64,000 nucleotides of DNA from Paenarthrobacter ilicis (GCF_016907545.1 NZ_JAFBCD010000001.1:3472001-3536000); one strand, 5' to 3'. Shown: positions 49,901 through 58,658, counted from the first letter of the stretch. Notes: generated by a model from the letters alone, not told the origin. Translations and numbers: made by a program.

Positions 49901-49930
49901 TACAAAGGTGATGGCGAGAACTGAGAGCAC
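46913..49930 (-). CDS. mrpA: Mrp antiporter subunit A with fused subunit B
   Basis: 1005 residues. Residues 1-500 are NuoL-like (LGTFGAQLLAFAGAMFGLVT, TKSALVPFHFWLPGAMAAPT, HAAAMVKAGIYLVARLAPGF), residues about 600-780 the MrpA C-terminal/MnhA extension, and about 850-990 the MnhB region (RLIFHSMIVFSIYLLLAGHN, LPGGGFAGGLTAGLALTIRY). Together it is the main cation-translocating chain of the Mrp antiporter, which exports Na+ in exchange for H+ and helps at high pH or salt. Because B is fused, the operon is AB-C-D-E-F-G. First gene; 205 bp of promoter region separate it from the divergent transporter. Confidence 0.94.
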   Translation of the reverse strand: MLSVLAITFVAATVAPLIFNKLGRNAFYVLAAVPAGSFIWLALQYPAAYSPNGMEETLPWIPTLQLELAFRMDPLAWFMSLLILGVGSLVLVYCARYFKNKDANLGTFGAQLLAFAGAMFGLVTSDDLLMLFIFWELTTILSYLLIGYARTRLAARRSALQALMVTTAGGLAMLVGLIILGQAAGTYRISTIVDQAGTLMTGPMQGAVAAAVVLVLSGAITKSALVPFHFWLPGAMAAPTPVSAYLHAAAMVKAGIYLVARLAPGFSESEFWLPLVLGLGLATMLVGGYRALRQTDIKLILAYGTVSQLGFLTMVVGLGRPDAALAGLALLLAHGLFKATLFLVVGIIDHQSGTRDIRKLSGVFRSSRALGVVAAIAAASMAGVPPLAGFVAKESVFEAFVHYGTGHDAPAWGIWILVGLVIGSILTFAYSARFMWGAFAVKPGVETTPFKPIKPAFLAAPAILSFLTIVYGLWPTPVDTWVQPYAALFATKPDAADAGHLALWHGITPALGLTAITFAIGAAMFYGRNAVARMQGRVPDWVDGDRAYQNTIGALDDVAVWITGRTQRGSLYFYLAVILTVAFAVPATALIVANKPLPDGIYLIDPNSPLQIVAGIGIVVGALAAVRANKRFLAVLMVSVTGYGIALMFALQGAPDLALTQMLVETIVLVAFVLAMRSLPAELRDRTGGRLRVIRVIIGAAFGITMIFVAIYAMGARVATPISLDFPRLAYEGGGGLNVVNVTLVDIRAWDTFGEISVLAIAATGVASLIFVRSRGDRIKTSEEVPEGSVGRRPGVEPDSRASVTLAVAKKFTDVSRDAWLVAGRTLAPERRSIIFEVVTRLIFHSMIVFSIYLLLAGHNLPGGGFAGGLTAGLALTIRYLAGGRFELSEAATISAGTLLGAGLATAAASGLVPLFLGGQVFQSAIIEFWLPVFGDIKFVTSTIFDIGVYIVVVGLALDVLRSLGAEIDEHFDGKGAPLAEEDAAMLAGEAAESSATVAAPKGTS

Positions 49931-50135
49931 TGTTATCTCCGCAAAGTCAGGAATGAATTGTCAAAAGTTGGAGCCGGCGGGTCTTACGTTGGGTTCGGTG
50001 CGTCCAGTTTATCAAGACGGTCACACCGAATCTGGCCTTCCGCTGACAGCGCAGGTCACGTTTCAACCACTGTGTTCTCCACATAGCGGTCTGTCGACCA
50101 CCCCAACGTTCCACCTGCCCCTATAGCATCGAGCT

Positions 50136-51539
50136 ATGAACGCGGCCGCTGTTCCCGAAGCCACCCATCCAACCTCTGAGCTCGCCTCCGGGCCTGCCGC
50201 TTCCAAGAAGGGGCAAATCCTGGCGTGGGCGTCGTGGGACTGGGGATCAGCAGCCTTCAATGCCGTGATGACCACCTTCGTTTTCACCGTCTACCTGACC
50301 TCCAACGCCTTCGGAGGAGAGGATGCCGCATCGGCAGCGCTTGGGGCGGCGTTGGCCGTTGCCGGGTTGGCCATCGCTTTGCTGGCGCCGGTCACGGGCC
50401 AACGATCGGACGCAGGCGGAAGGCGGAAACTATGGCTTGGCGTCAACACCGCCGCCACGGCCGTGCTCACTGCGCTCTGCTTCTTCGTCTTTCCCCGGCC
50501 GGAGTTCCTCCTGCTGGGGGTCTGCTTGATTGCCCTGGCCAATATCTTCTTTGAGTTCGCCGGAGTCAACTACAACGCCATGTTGGCGCAGATCTCAACC
50601 CCCAGGAACATCGGCAAGGTCAGTGGCTTCGGCTGGGGCATGGGATACCTGGGCGGCATTGTGGCGCTTCTGTTGGTTCTCCAATTGTTCGTGCAGCCAT
50701 CCTTTGACTGGTTTGGGGCGTCCACCCAGGATTCCCTCAACATCCGGCTGGTCGCGATTTTCTCAGCGCTGTGGTTCTTCATCTTTGCCCTCCCCGTGAT
50801 GTTCGCTGTTCCCGAGGTTTCCGTGAAGAAGGAAGGGGCCCACCTGGGTTTCCTGGCCTCCTACAAGCTGCTGCTGCGACGGATCCGGGCCATCTACAAA
50901 ACCAGTCCCCACACCATCTACTTCCTGTTGTCCAGCGCGATTTTCCGTGACGGGCTGGCAGCGGTCTTCACTTTCGGCGGCGTCATTGCCGCCGGCACGT
51001 TCGGGTTTGAGTTGAAAGACGTCATTTTCTTCGCGATCTTCGGCAATGTGGTGGCGGCGGTCGGCGCAATCATCGGCGGATTCCTTGACGACAAGATCGG
51101 ACCCAAGGCGGTCATTGTCCTCTCCCTGATCGGACTCCTCATCGCCGGAACGTTCATTCTGGTCCTGGGCAACGGGAACTACGTATTTTTCGGCAATGAG
51201 TGGCCGGGCAGTACAACCTTCTGGATCTTCGGCCTGATGCTCTGCCTGTTTGTGGGCCCAGCCCAGTCGTCCTCCCGCGCCTACCTGGCACGGCTGGCTC
51301 CCGCCGGAGAGTCCGGGGAACTGTTCGGCCTGTACGCCACTACTGGACGGGCAGTCAGCTTCCTGGCACCCACCCTGTTTACCCTGTGCATCACCATCGC
51401 CGCACCGCTGGTTGCCGAAGGACAGGCCCAGCGCTGGGGAATCCTGGGGATCATGGTGGTGCTGTTGGCGGGGCTCCTGGTGATCCTGCCGGTAAAACCA
51501 CCGGCCCGAACGGAAATAGCTGTGGTACCGGAGCGTTAA
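50136..51539 (+). CDS. UMF1-family MFS transporter
   Basis: 467 residues, about 12 helices. The UMF1/Atg22-like pattern ASWDWGSAAFNAVMTTFVFT at the N-terminus is diagnostic, followed by APVTGQRSDAGGRRKLWLGV (MFS loop) and GFGWGMGYLGGIVALLLVL. The yeast member Atg22 exports amino acids from the vacuole; bacterial members are uncharacterised. The C-terminal half carries PAQSSSRAYLARLAPAGESG, the second signature. Upstream divergent neighbour is mrpA; the downstream neighbours encode a K+/H+ antiporter, so a link with ion or osmotic balance is possible but not shown. Confidence 0.88.
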   Translation: MNAAAVPEATHPTSELASGPAASKKGQILAWASWDWGSAAFNAVMTTFVFTVYLTSNAFGGEDAASAALGAALAVAGLAIALLAPVTGQRSDAGGRRKLWLGVNTAATAVLTALCFFVFPRPEFLLLGVCLIALANIFFEFAGVNYNAMLAQISTPRNIGKVSGFGWGMGYLGGIVALLLVLQLFVQPSFDWFGASTQDSLNIRLVAIFSALWFFIFALPVMFAVPEVSVKKEGAHLGFLASYKLLLRRIRAIYKTSPHTIYFLLSSAIFRDGLAAVFTFGGVIAAGTFGFELKDVIFFAIFGNVVAAVGAIIGGFLDDKIGPKAVIVLSLIGLLIAGTFILVLGNGNYVFFGNEWPGSTTFWIFGLMLCLFVGPAQSSSRAYLARLAPAGESGELFGLYATTGRAVSFLAPTLFTLCITIAAPLVAEGQAQRWGILGIMVVLLAGLLVILPVKPPARTEIAVVPER

Positions 51540-51604
51540 CTACATAGGACCCCATGCGTACGGAACGCCGTAGCACTCCGGTCCATCAGAGTTAGGGTGG
51601 AGCA

Positions 51605-52087
51605 ATGAACGTGGAAGAAACCGAACTCCCGGGCCTGGGCGTCCGCAAGGACTTCGTCACGGCCTCGGGCCGCCGCATTGGTGTCGTGGAACTCAGGGAA
51701 GGCGAGACCCAGCTTTTTGTCTCCACCTGGGATGACCCCGATACCTGCCAGGCGTCCATTCCCCTGACTGCCGACGAAGCGACGGCCCTGGGCAACCTGT
51801 TGGGCGGTCAGATCCTGGCCATGCAGTTGGCGGAAGCCCACCGGGAGATTCCCGGGATCGTTACCCGGCAGTTCTCCATTACCCCTGACTCGCCCTTCGT
51901 GAACCAGGCCATGGGCAAGGCACAGATCCGTACCCGCAGTGGTGTTTCCATCGTCGCGATCATGCGCGAAGGTGAGGTTGTCCCCTCGCCTGCACCCGAC
52001 GTCGTTCTCCACATTGGTGATTTGCTCGTAGCAGTCGGCACGCAGGAAGGTCTTGACTCGGCAGCCGGCATCCTTCGCAACGGCTGA
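51605..52087 (+). CDS. KhtT-like regulatory subunit of a K+/H+ antiporter
   Basis: 160 residues. The N-terminal domain (1-65) is of the KhtT/DUF2156-like type with VRKDFVTASGRRIGVVELRE; the C-terminal TrkA-C (RCK_C) domain (about 75-155) ends VVLHIGDLLVAVGTQEGLDS. In Bacillus KhtT gates the KhtU antiporter in response to pH and c-di-AMP. ATG 51605 starts MNVEETELPGLG. It is 5 bases upstream of the antiporter gene, so the two are co-expressed. Cytoplasmic. Confidence 0.88.
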   Translation: MNVEETELPGLGVRKDFVTASGRRIGVVELREGETQLFVSTWDDPDTCQASIPLTADEATALGNLLGGQILAMQLAEAHREIPGIVTRQFSITPDSPFVNQAMGKAQIRTRSGVSIVAIMREGEVVPSPAPDVVLHIGDLLVAVGTQEGLDSAAGILRNG

Positions 52088-52092
52088 GCGGA

Positions 52093-53292
52093 ATGGATCC
52101 GCTAGCTCTAGCCCTCGTTGAACTGGGGGCCGTCGTTTTCTGCCTCGGCCTCCTGGCTCGATTGGCGGGCCGTATTGGCATGTCACCCATCCCTCTCTAC
52201 TTGGTGGGTGGGCTGGCCTTCGGAGCCGGCGGCTTCGTCAAGCTTGACGGCATGCACGAGTTCGCCCATCTGTCCGGCGAAATCGGCGTTATCCTCCTGC
52301 TGCTGATGCTCGGATTGGAATATACGGCATCCGAGCTTGTCACCGGCCTTCGCAGGTCGTGGCAAGCCGGTGTCCTGGACTTCGTCCTGAACTTCATTCC
52401 AGGGGCCGGCATAGCGGTGCTCCTTGGGTGGGGGCTGGTGGGTGCAATCGTCATGGGCGGCGTCACCTACATTTCCTCCTCCGGGATTGCCGCCAAAGTC
52501 ATCACGGACCTCGGCCGGATCGGTAACCGTGAGACCCCGGTGGTCTTGTCCATCCTGGTCTTCGAAGACCTGGCCATGGCCATCTACCTCCCCATCCTCA
52601 CAGCCATCCTGGCGGGGGTGGGCTTCCTGGGCGGGCTCCAGACCGTCGGCATCGCCCTGGCAGTGGTCACGGTAGTCCTGGTCATAGCGCTGAAGTACGG
52701 ACACCGGGTTTCCCAAGCGGTGCACAGCGAGAACTCCGAGGTCTTCCTTCTCAACGTGCTGGGCCTTGCCCTGCTGGTAGCCGGCATTGCCTCCGCGCTG
52801 CAGGTATCCGCCGCTGTGGGTGCGTTCATGTTGGGCATCGCCATCTCAGGAGCAACTGCCCACAACGCAACAAGGGTCCTGGAGCCACTCCGGGACCTTT
52901 TTGCAGCGATTTTCTTTGTGGCGTTCGGCCTGAACACGGACCCCACCTCCATCCCACCGGTGCTGGGTTGGGCGTTGGTCCTGGCCGTCCTCACCACCAT
53001 CACCAAGATGATCACGGGGTTCTGGGCAGCCAAACGAGCCGGCATTGCCGTTCCAGGCCGCTTCCGTGCAGGTGCCGCGCTGATTGCCCGCGGAGAATTC
53101 TCCATTGTCATTGCCGGATTGGCCGTGGCTTCGGGAGTCGTCCCCCACGATCTCGCAGCGCTGGCCACGGCCTACGTGTTGATCATGGCCATTTTGGGTC
53201 CGCTGGCAGCACGCTTCGTGGAGCCCGTGGTCAAGGCCCTCCGCAAGTCCCCCGGCGCGCCGCCGCGTTCACCGGAGCGGGCCCCGGCTTAG
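52093..53292 (+). CDS. CPA2-family K+/H+ antiporter (KhtU/KefB-like)
   Basis: 399 residues, about 12 helices. CPA2 marks: PLYLVGGLAFGAGGFVK, GVILLLLMLGLEYTASEL, and the antiporter core ILVFEDLAMAIYLPIL with the acidic residue of the ion site; AFMLGIAISGATAHNATRVL and ARGEFSIVIAGLAVASG complete the family pattern. No C-terminal RCK domain; that is supplied by the upstream KhtT-like protein. It should move K+ out and H+ in at high cytoplasmic K+ or alkaline pH. Forms a cation-homeostasis stretch with the neighbouring Mrp operon. Confidence 0.9.
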   Translation: MDPLALALVELGAVVFCLGLLARLAGRIGMSPIPLYLVGGLAFGAGGFVKLDGMHEFAHLSGEIGVILLLLMLGLEYTASELVTGLRRSWQAGVLDFVLNFIPGAGIAVLLGWGLVGAIVMGGVTYISSSGIAAKVITDLGRIGNRETPVVLSILVFEDLAMAIYLPILTAILAGVGFLGGLQTVGIALAVVTVVLVIALKYGHRVSQAVHSENSEVFLLNVLGLALLVAGIASALQVSAAVGAFMLGIAISGATAHNATRVLEPLRDLFAAIFFVAFGLNTDPTSIPPVLGWALVLAVLTTITKMITGFWAAKRAGIAVPGRFRAGAALIARGEFSIVIAGLAVASGVVPHDLAALATAYVLIMAILGPLAARFVEPVVKALRKSPGAPPRSPERAPA

Positions 53293-53305
53293 GCGCTGGG
53301 CAGTC

Positions 53306-53881
53306 CTAGATGGACGTCCGGTGGAAGTTCTGGTGGCTGCGGCTGGCGGTAGGACCGCGCTGGCCCTGGTAACGGTTTCCATATTCGCCGGAACCGTAGG
53401 GGTGCTCGGCCGAGGACGTCAGCCGGAAGAAGCACAGCTGGCCGATCTTCATGCCGGGCCACAGCTTAATGGGCAGGGTAGCCACATTGGACAGCTCCAG
53501 GGTCACGTGACCCGAGAAGCCGGGATCAATAAACCCGGCGGTGGAGTGGGTCAGGAGGCCCAGGCGCCCCAAGGAGGATTTTCCTTCGAGCCGGGCCGCG
53601 ATGTCGTCGGCCAGGCTGACGGTCTCGTACGTCGAGCCGAGCACAAACTCACCAGGGTGCAGAATGAAAGGCTCATCGCCCTCAACTTCAACCAACCGGG
53701 TCAGCTCAGGCTGTTCCTCGGCCGGGTCAATGTGGGCGTACTTGTGGTTGTCGAAGAGCCGGAAAAACCGGTCAATCCGGACGTCCACGGAAGACGGCTG
53801 GACCATCGCGGGGTCGTACGGTTCAAGAACAATCCGTTGGGAGTCTATTTCGGCACGAATATCGCGGTCAGAGATCAGCAC
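53306..53881 (-). CDS. dcd: dCTP deaminase
   Basis: 191 residues from GTG 53881 ([20 protein letters not shown]), the exact length of actinobacterial Dcd; the open frame continues upstream into tandem repeats with no similarity. Conserved: [36 protein letters not shown] (catalytic Glu-Ser-Arg region) and [14 protein letters not shown]. It deaminates dCTP to dUTP, or dUMP in bifunctional forms, for thymidylate synthesis. The C-terminus [20 protein letters not shown] orders over the active site. Convergent with the KhtU gene (13-base gap). Confidence 0.94.
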
Positions 53882-53918
53882 AGCATCAAAAATACCCCAT
53901 GGACCCCACCGGGACCCT

Positions 53919-53985
53919 ATGCGCCGACGCGCAGCGGACCTGTGCGCCAGCGCAGCGGACCCATGCGCCAACGCGCGAGGACACC
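53919..53985. repeat. Three imperfect tandem repeats upstream of dcd
   Basis: Units TATGCGCCGACGCGCAGCGG plus ACC (53919-53940), TGTGCGCCAGCGCAGCGGAC plus C (53941-53961) and CATGCGCCAACGCGCGAGGA plus CACC (53962-53985). Period 21-24 bases, shared word TGCGCC-RRCGC. Together they sit in the divergent spacer between dcd and the CAP-domain gene. Confidence 0.65.
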
Positions 53986-54090
53986 ATGCAGTCATCGGCT
54001 TCCATTGTCCGGACCGACGCGTGCGACTATAGTCCCGGACATATACAACCGCGCCCGTAGGTGGGGGCAACGAGCATTCGCGGGGTAATT

Positions 54091-56076
54091 GTGAAAAAAC
54101 TGGCAGCGCCTGCCGCTATTGTGCTGGCCGGAGTGCTGGCTCTTGGGGTGGCCGCTTCCAGCCAGCTGATCCCCTCGAACCAAGCGGTCCCCGGCGGCAC
54201 CAGTTCCTCCGCCGGGGTTCCGTCCGCATTGACCGGGCCCACTGAATCCACGACGCCGGCTCCGGCCACTTCAGGGGGTACCGCACCGTCAGTTGCCGCT
54301 TCAGAAGGCGGCACCACGGAACCCATCGTGGAACCGGCACCGGTTCCCGGCACTGCGGAACCGGAGGTGACGGGCCCCGGAACGGGACCAATCGCCGTCG
54401 ACCCCACCTATGAGACTCCCCCACCGGTTCCCAATATCGGCCCTTCGTGGGGACCCGACGACCCCTCAGCGCCGACTCCCGGCACAAGCGATCCTGCGGT
54501 GACTGAACCGGCACCGGCCCCCAAGGACACCTCTGCCGCAGTGGCGCCTGCACCGTCGTCGGAGGCCACCGCGAAGGCGGCGGACTCGAAGCAGGAGGAT
54601 CCGAAGGCGGGGGCAACAGTGCCGTCCCCGGCCGAGACATCAGCCAGCGCCTCCGCTGCGCCAACGCCGACCGCATCCGCAACGCCCACGCCTACGCCTA
54701 CAGCAACCGCCACCCCCACAGCAACAACGACGCCCACACCCTCCGCGCCTTTCCCCGGCAAGACGCCCCAAAAGGAAACCGCTCCGGACAACGGCTCGCT
54801 TGCCCTCCTCCCTGACAGCAACGCGGCCGCGATCCTCACGGTCTTCAACGCCATCAACAGTTACCGGGCATCGCTGGGCCTGGCGCCGGTGAAGTACCAC
54901 GCAACGGTGGCCAGCTTGGCGCAGGACTGGTCCAACAACATCGCAAGCCGCGAAGTCATCCAGCACCGGCCCAACTTTTGGACGGACCCCCGCGCGCTGA
55001 ACCCGAACAACGGCGCTGGTGAAGTCATCGCCGTCCGGTGGGACCGCGATGCCGCACAGCTTGTGGAATGGTGGAAACAGTCACCGGGCCACGATGCCCT
55101 CCTGCGGGATCCGCGGTTCAACGTCATGGGCATCGGCATTACCTACACTGACGGGAACTGGCAGACCACGCCCAACAGGTTCACCATCTGGGGTGTGGTG
55201 AACTTCTTCGGCTACACCACACTCCCTGCCGGGACCACCAACTCCCCTGGCGGCGGGACCGTCACGCCCACACCGCCCACCGATCCGGTGGCAGTTTGCC
55301 AGCCCGGAGACAAGCATCAGCCCCCTACGGTCAACCTGGGTGCGGCCTCCATCAGCAGCGCTGCCGACCTCGTGTCTGTGGGCCCGGACGGAACGGTGTA
55401 CTCGTATCCGTCCCTGGGGAACGCCAAATACGGTGCCGCGAAGAAGATCGGTGTCGGCTTTACGGGCCTCAAGGAGTTGTTCGTCTCCGACTGGGACCGT
55501 GACGGCGTCTTCGATCTGATTGCCCAAAGAACCGATGGCGCGCTGCTCGTTTACCCGGGAAGGGTAGGCGGCGGCTTTGGTTCCCCGGGCGTTCTTGGCC
55601 AGGGGTGGCAGTCCCTGAACCTTGCCATCGGCAACTGGTGTGCCAACAACCGCCTGCCGCAGATTGTCGCCATGGATGCCTCGGGTGGTTTGTGGTTGTA
55701 CAGGAATGCGGGCCTCACGTTCATCCGTTCACAGGCAGCGATCGGCACGGGCAACAGGGCGGTCAGGCTCAGCATGGTGGATTACAACGCGGACGGGTTC
55801 CAGGACCTGCTGACCGTTGAACCCAACGGCTACCTGCGGCTGTATCGCGGCAGCGGCCTGGGTACTCCCAAGCAGGAGGCCCGGCCGGTGGTGGGCGCGG
55901 CGTGGACGGATTACTCCGGGCTGCGTTCCCTGCAAGGAGTCAATGGAGCGGGCACCTCCGGTGTGGCCGGGTTGGGTACCAACGGGGTCCTGGAATATTG
56001 GGATCTCACGTCAGGAAGGCTGACCACGCCTGTTGCAGTGGGTGGCGGCTGGGGCGGTTTCAGGCTGGCCCAGTAG
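54091..56076 (+). CDS. Secreted CAP (SCP/PR1) domain protein with FG-GAP-like repeats
   Basis: 661 residues from GTG 54091 ([20 protein letters not shown]), a signal peptide; the upstream open frame is not signal-like. Residues 30-230 are a low-complexity Thr/Pro/Ala/Ser linker. Residues about 250-375 are a CAP domain: [35 protein letters not shown] and [12 protein letters not shown]; the putative His/Glu site is present. Residues about 415-661 contain four to five repeats with a D-x-D-x-D-G-x-x-D-L core ([40 protein letters not shown]), resembling VCBS/FG-GAP blades. Exported; function as wall binding or protease-like effector unknown. Promoter shared with dcd. Confidence 0.87.
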   Translation: MKKLAAPAAIVLAGVLALGVAASSQLIPSNQAVPGGTSSSAGVPSALTGPTESTTPAPATSGGTAPSVAASEGGTTEPIVEPAPVPGTAEPEVTGPGTGPIAVDPTYETPPPVPNIGPSWGPDDPSAPTPGTSDPAVTEPAPAPKDTSAAVAPAPSSEATAKAADSKQEDPKAGATVPSPAETSASASAAPTPTASATPTPTPTATATPTATTTPTPSAPFPGKTPQKETAPDNGSLALLPDSNAAAILTVFNAINSYRASLGLAPVKYHATVASLAQDWSNNIASREVIQHRPNFWTDPRALNPNNGAGEVIAVRWDRDAAQLVEWWKQSPGHDALLRDPRFNVMGIGITYTDGNWQTTPNRFTIWGVVNFFGYTTLPAGTTNSPGGGTVTPTPPTDPVAVCQPGDKHQPPTVNLGAASISSAADLVSVGPDGTVYSYPSLGNAKYGAAKKIGVGFTGLKELFVSDWDRDGVFDLIAQRTDGALLVYPGRVGGGFGSPGVLGQGWQSLNLAIGNWCANNRLPQIVAMDASGGLWLYRNAGLTFIRSQAAIGTGNRAVRLSMVDYNADGFQDLLTVEPNGYLRLYRGSGLGTPKQEARPVVGAAWTDYSGLRSLQGVNGAGTSGVAGLGTNGVLEYWDLTSGRLTTPVAVGGGWGGFRLAQ

Positions 56077-56079
56077 GGC

Positions 56080-56523
56080 TCAGGCCACCGACCGCGATTC
56101 CATCACGGTTTTCAGCTGTTCCAACTGTGCCACTTCCTGTTCCATGCTTTTTTGGATCATGGGGTTCATCAGCTTCTGGAGCCCCTTGGGGTGGTACTCC
56201 AGGGCGAACCGCAGGCGCGTGCTCTGACCTTCAGTGCTGAGGTAGTAACCGCCGGTGGGCCGCGCAGGTCCGGCCACCACGGCAAACCGCACTTCGGCCC
56301 CGGGCCGTGCTTCGGTGATCTGGAAGTCCGCTGCTACGGGCCGGCCACCTGGACCGTTGATGGTCTGCTGGTAGAGGGCGCCCTTTTGCCCGCGGCTGCC
56401 GGATCGGAGGGAAATACTGCGGATCCCCGAGCGCCACAGTGAGTTGTTCAGTCCGTCCATCAGGAAGGCGTAAATGGTCATGGCGTCCCGGTGAATCACC
56501 ACTTCATGGTCTGCGAAGGCCAT
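56080..56523 (-). CDS. SRPBCC-family (polyketide cyclase/dehydrase-like) protein
   Basis: 147 residues. Starts MAFADHEVVIHRDAMTIYAF, the typical beta1-alpha1 of START/SRPBCC hydrophobic-ligand folds, with GGYYLSTEGQSTRLRFALEY as central strands and a long C-terminal helix QKLMNPMIQKSMEQEVAQLE. Cytoplasmic ligand-binding or small-molecule-modifying protein of unknown substrate. ATG 56523 has GAGG shortly upstream. The gene is alone on its strand, squeezed between two secreted-protein genes; its stop is 3 bases from the CAP gene stop (convergent). Confidence 0.85.
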   Translation of the reverse strand: MAFADHEVVIHRDAMTIYAFLMDGLNNSLWRSGIRSISLRSGSRGQKGALYQQTINGPGGRPVAADFQITEARPGAEVRFAVVAGPARPTGGYYLSTEGQSTRLRFALEYHPKGLQKLMNPMIQKSMEQEVAQLEQLKTVMESRSVA

Positions 56524-56741
56524 GGAAACCTCTTTCGGCGTACGGATCAGTGACGTAGCCCGGTTCCCCCTACACAGCAGCTAACACCTTCAGCGTAGCC
56601 AGCAGAACTTCGCTTGGGTCCCCTGGAAGCGAGCCTTGACCGAATGGTTATCTGACGTACCAATAAAGTCACCGCTGACACCTGCCCGGGCACACGGTAG
56701 AGTGCCTCCGGTTGGAAAAACGAAAAAAGTGGGGGGACGTC

Positions 56742-58208
56742 ATGCAGGGTCAGGATCGCCAAGGGCGTAGAGGTAAATTCCGACGGCGGGTGGCCGCTTG
56801 TGCGGTATTCCTGGCCGTTGCAGTGGCTGGCGGCGCTGTTTCGGCAGCTCCCGCAACGGCGGCTGCCGTCCCAGCCACGGTTAATCCCCTTCCCAGCGTG
56901 GACCCCATAGGCGACCCCACCAACTACTCGGTGTTGGTCAACAAATCCCGGCCATTGAACCCTGCCAGCTACGCGCCGTCGGACCTTGTCAACGCACGTG
57001 GCTCGGGCCAGTACATGCGCGCCGAAGCTGCCGCGTGGCTCAACGGCCTGTTCCAAGGCGCGGCAGACGCCGGAACCGGCGGCTTGTCGATCGTGAGCGG
57101 CTACCGCTCCTACGCCCAGCAGCAACAGGTCTATGCGTACTACGTCAGCATTTACGGCCAGGCGTATGCGGACACCATTTCCGCCCGCCCCGGCTACAGC
57201 GAGCACCAGACAGGCCTGGCCATGGACATCGGCAACGCAGCCGGTTCCTGCGGCCTCAGCACCTGCTTTGGTGACACTGCCGCTGGTAAATGGGTCGCGG
57301 CCAATGCCCACAAGTACGGCTTCATCGTCCGCTATCCCAACGGCTACACCGGTATCACGGGCTACAGCTACGAGCCATGGCACTTGCGCTACGTGGGCGT
57401 CGCCCTGGCCACCGACATGAACCGCCGCGGCTTCCCCACCCTGGAGCAGTACTTTGCCGGCAACACGGCGGTGTCAGCCAGCATCAAATCCGGCGCCGAC
57501 CTGGTGGCGGCAGACGCTTCCGGCCGTCTGCTGAGGTACCCGGCGACGGCGGCCGGCGGCTACATGGGCGCGGTCCAGATCGGATCGGGCTGGACCGGCC
57601 TGAAGCAGGCTTTCGTGGTGGACTGGGACATTGATGGTGTCTATGACCTCCTGGCGCAGTGGAACAACGGATCCCTGGGCGTCTTCCGCGGCCTTCCCGG
57701 CGGGGGCTTTGCCAACCAGGTGATCGTGGGCAACGGCGGCTGGGACCGGATGACCATCACCGTGGGCAAGTGGACCCATGCGGACGGCCGGCCCGGCGTC
57801 GTCGGGTACTTCCCGGACGGTGTGCTCCGCTACTACCCCAACACCTTTGGTGGAGCCTTGAGCAATCCCCGCACCATTGGCACCGGCTGGAACGGCCTGG
57901 AGCTGACCATCGCGGACTGGGAAGGCGATGGCGCCAACGACATCCTGGCCAGGACTCCCTCCGGTTCTTTGGTCAATTACCGCGGCGATGGCTGGGCTGG
58001 TTTCTACGGTCCGGCCACCACGGTGGGCACGGGCTGGCAGTACATGCGCGTCCTGGCCCCCAGCTTTGGGCTCACCGGTGCCGGCACCCGTGGCATCACT
58101 GCCCAGACAGCCGACGGGAATCTGTACAACTACGGTCTGGGCCGTGGCCAGTGGACTACCTACAGCCAGGTCGGCTCGGGATGGAACAGTCTGAAGCTCT
58201 TCAAATAG
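56742..58208 (+). CDS. Secreted M15 (VanY-type) D,D-carboxypeptidase with FG-GAP-like repeats
   Basis: 488 residues from ATG 56742 with GGGGGGA upstream. Signal peptide with core ACAVFLAVAVAGGAVSAAPA. Residues about 75-230 are the VanY/LD-carboxypeptidase: SGYRSYAQQQ, and zinc ligands His155 and Asp162 (SEHQTGLAMDI) plus Glu211/His214 (EPWHLRYVG), all present, so it is probably active on peptidoglycan stem peptides. Residues about 240-488 hold repeats like those of the CAP protein 1.5 kb upstream (VDWDIDGVYDLLAQWNNGSL, ADWEGDGANDILARTPSGSL). The shared C-terminal module suggests a common wall or surface attachment. Confidence 0.92.
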   Translation: MQGQDRQGRRGKFRRRVAACAVFLAVAVAGGAVSAAPATAAAVPATVNPLPSVDPIGDPTNYSVLVNKSRPLNPASYAPSDLVNARGSGQYMRAEAAAWLNGLFQGAADAGTGGLSIVSGYRSYAQQQQVYAYYVSIYGQAYADTISARPGYSEHQTGLAMDIGNAAGSCGLSTCFGDTAAGKWVAANAHKYGFIVRYPNGYTGITGYSYEPWHLRYVGVALATDMNRRGFPTLEQYFAGNTAVSASIKSGADLVAADASGRLLRYPATAAGGYMGAVQIGSGWTGLKQAFVVDWDIDGVYDLLAQWNNGSLGVFRGLPGGGFANQVIVGNGGWDRMTITVGKWTHADGRPGVVGYFPDGVLRYYPNTFGGALSNPRTIGTGWNGLELTIADWEGDGANDILARTPSGSLVNYRGDGWAGFYGPATTVGTGWQYMRVLAPSFGLTGAGTRGITAQTADGNLYNYGLGRGQWTTYSQVGSGWNSLKLFK

Positions 58209-58296
58209 GCTGGCTCCTGCGGGCGGTGTGCCTGTCATGAGGGCCTCCGCATCTGCGCTAAGCTAGGACTCGCTCGGGGGATTCTTACCGGGCAGT

Positions 58297-58370
58297 GCGG
58301 GCGTAGCTCAATGGTAGAGCGCTAGCTTCCCAAGCTCGATACGCGGGTTCGATTCCCGTCGCCCGCTCCA
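58297..58370 (+). tRNA. tRNA-Gly(CCC)
   Basis: 74 bases including encoded CCA. Acceptor GCGGGCG with CGCCCGC, D-arm GCTC-AATGGTA-GAGC, anticodon loop TTCCCAA giving anticodon CCC, T-arm CGGG-TTCGATT-CCCG. The anticodon stem CTAGC/GCTCG has one U-C mismatch. Reads GGG codons, which a high-GC genome uses. Confidence 0.95.
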
Positions 58371-58373
58371 AGG

Positions 58374-58404
58374 GAACCCCGGATCCAGCGATCCGGGGTT
58401 CTTT
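58374..58404 (+). terminator. Intrinsic terminator of tRNA-Gly
   Basis: Perfect 12-bp stem GAACCCCGGATC-CAGC-GATCCGGGGTTC directly followed by TTT, starting 4 bases after the tRNA end. Confidence 0.9.
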
Positions 58405-58523
58405 GCGTCAAGGCACTGAATGCCCGACGACGGTACTCACCTGACAGCCCGGCACCGCGCCTCCTGTGGGGGTGTATGGTCAGGAGTCAGGAGTCATTTC
58501 GATTCCGCTCTAAGGGAGCCATC

Positions 58524-58658
58524 ATGGGCGACAAATCACCGCGCCAAACCGCGTCGAAGAAATCCAGCAAATCCATCAAGGAAAAACGTGCGGATAAGCG
58601 GGCTTCCGAGTCCTCCGCCACCGAGGCCGCAAAGCCTTCTACCGGCAACAAGAAGTGA
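58524..58658 (+). CDS. Small Lys/Ser-rich basic protein
   Basis: 44 residues (MGDKSPRQTASKKSSKSIKE at the start), with AAGGGAG eight bases upstream of ATG 58524. Lys, Ser and Ala dominate; no fold is likely and it may bind nucleic acid or be disordered. Short proteins with this start are common in Micrococcaceae but I know no function. It overlaps the next gene start by 4 bases (GTGA), so the two are translationally coupled. Confidence 0.75.
   Translation: MGDKSPRQTASKKSSKSIKEKRADKRASESSATEAAKPSTGNKK

Noticed and set aside
53919..53985. Possible CRISPR array
   Set aside because: Three imperfect units with no spacers and no cas gene; direct tandem repeat only.
56524..56741. Possible c-di-AMP (ydaO) riboswitch before the M15 peptidase
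   Set aside because: Contains GGTTCCCCC and CAGCTAAC words in the wrong order and strand; the complete aptamer cannot be drawn.
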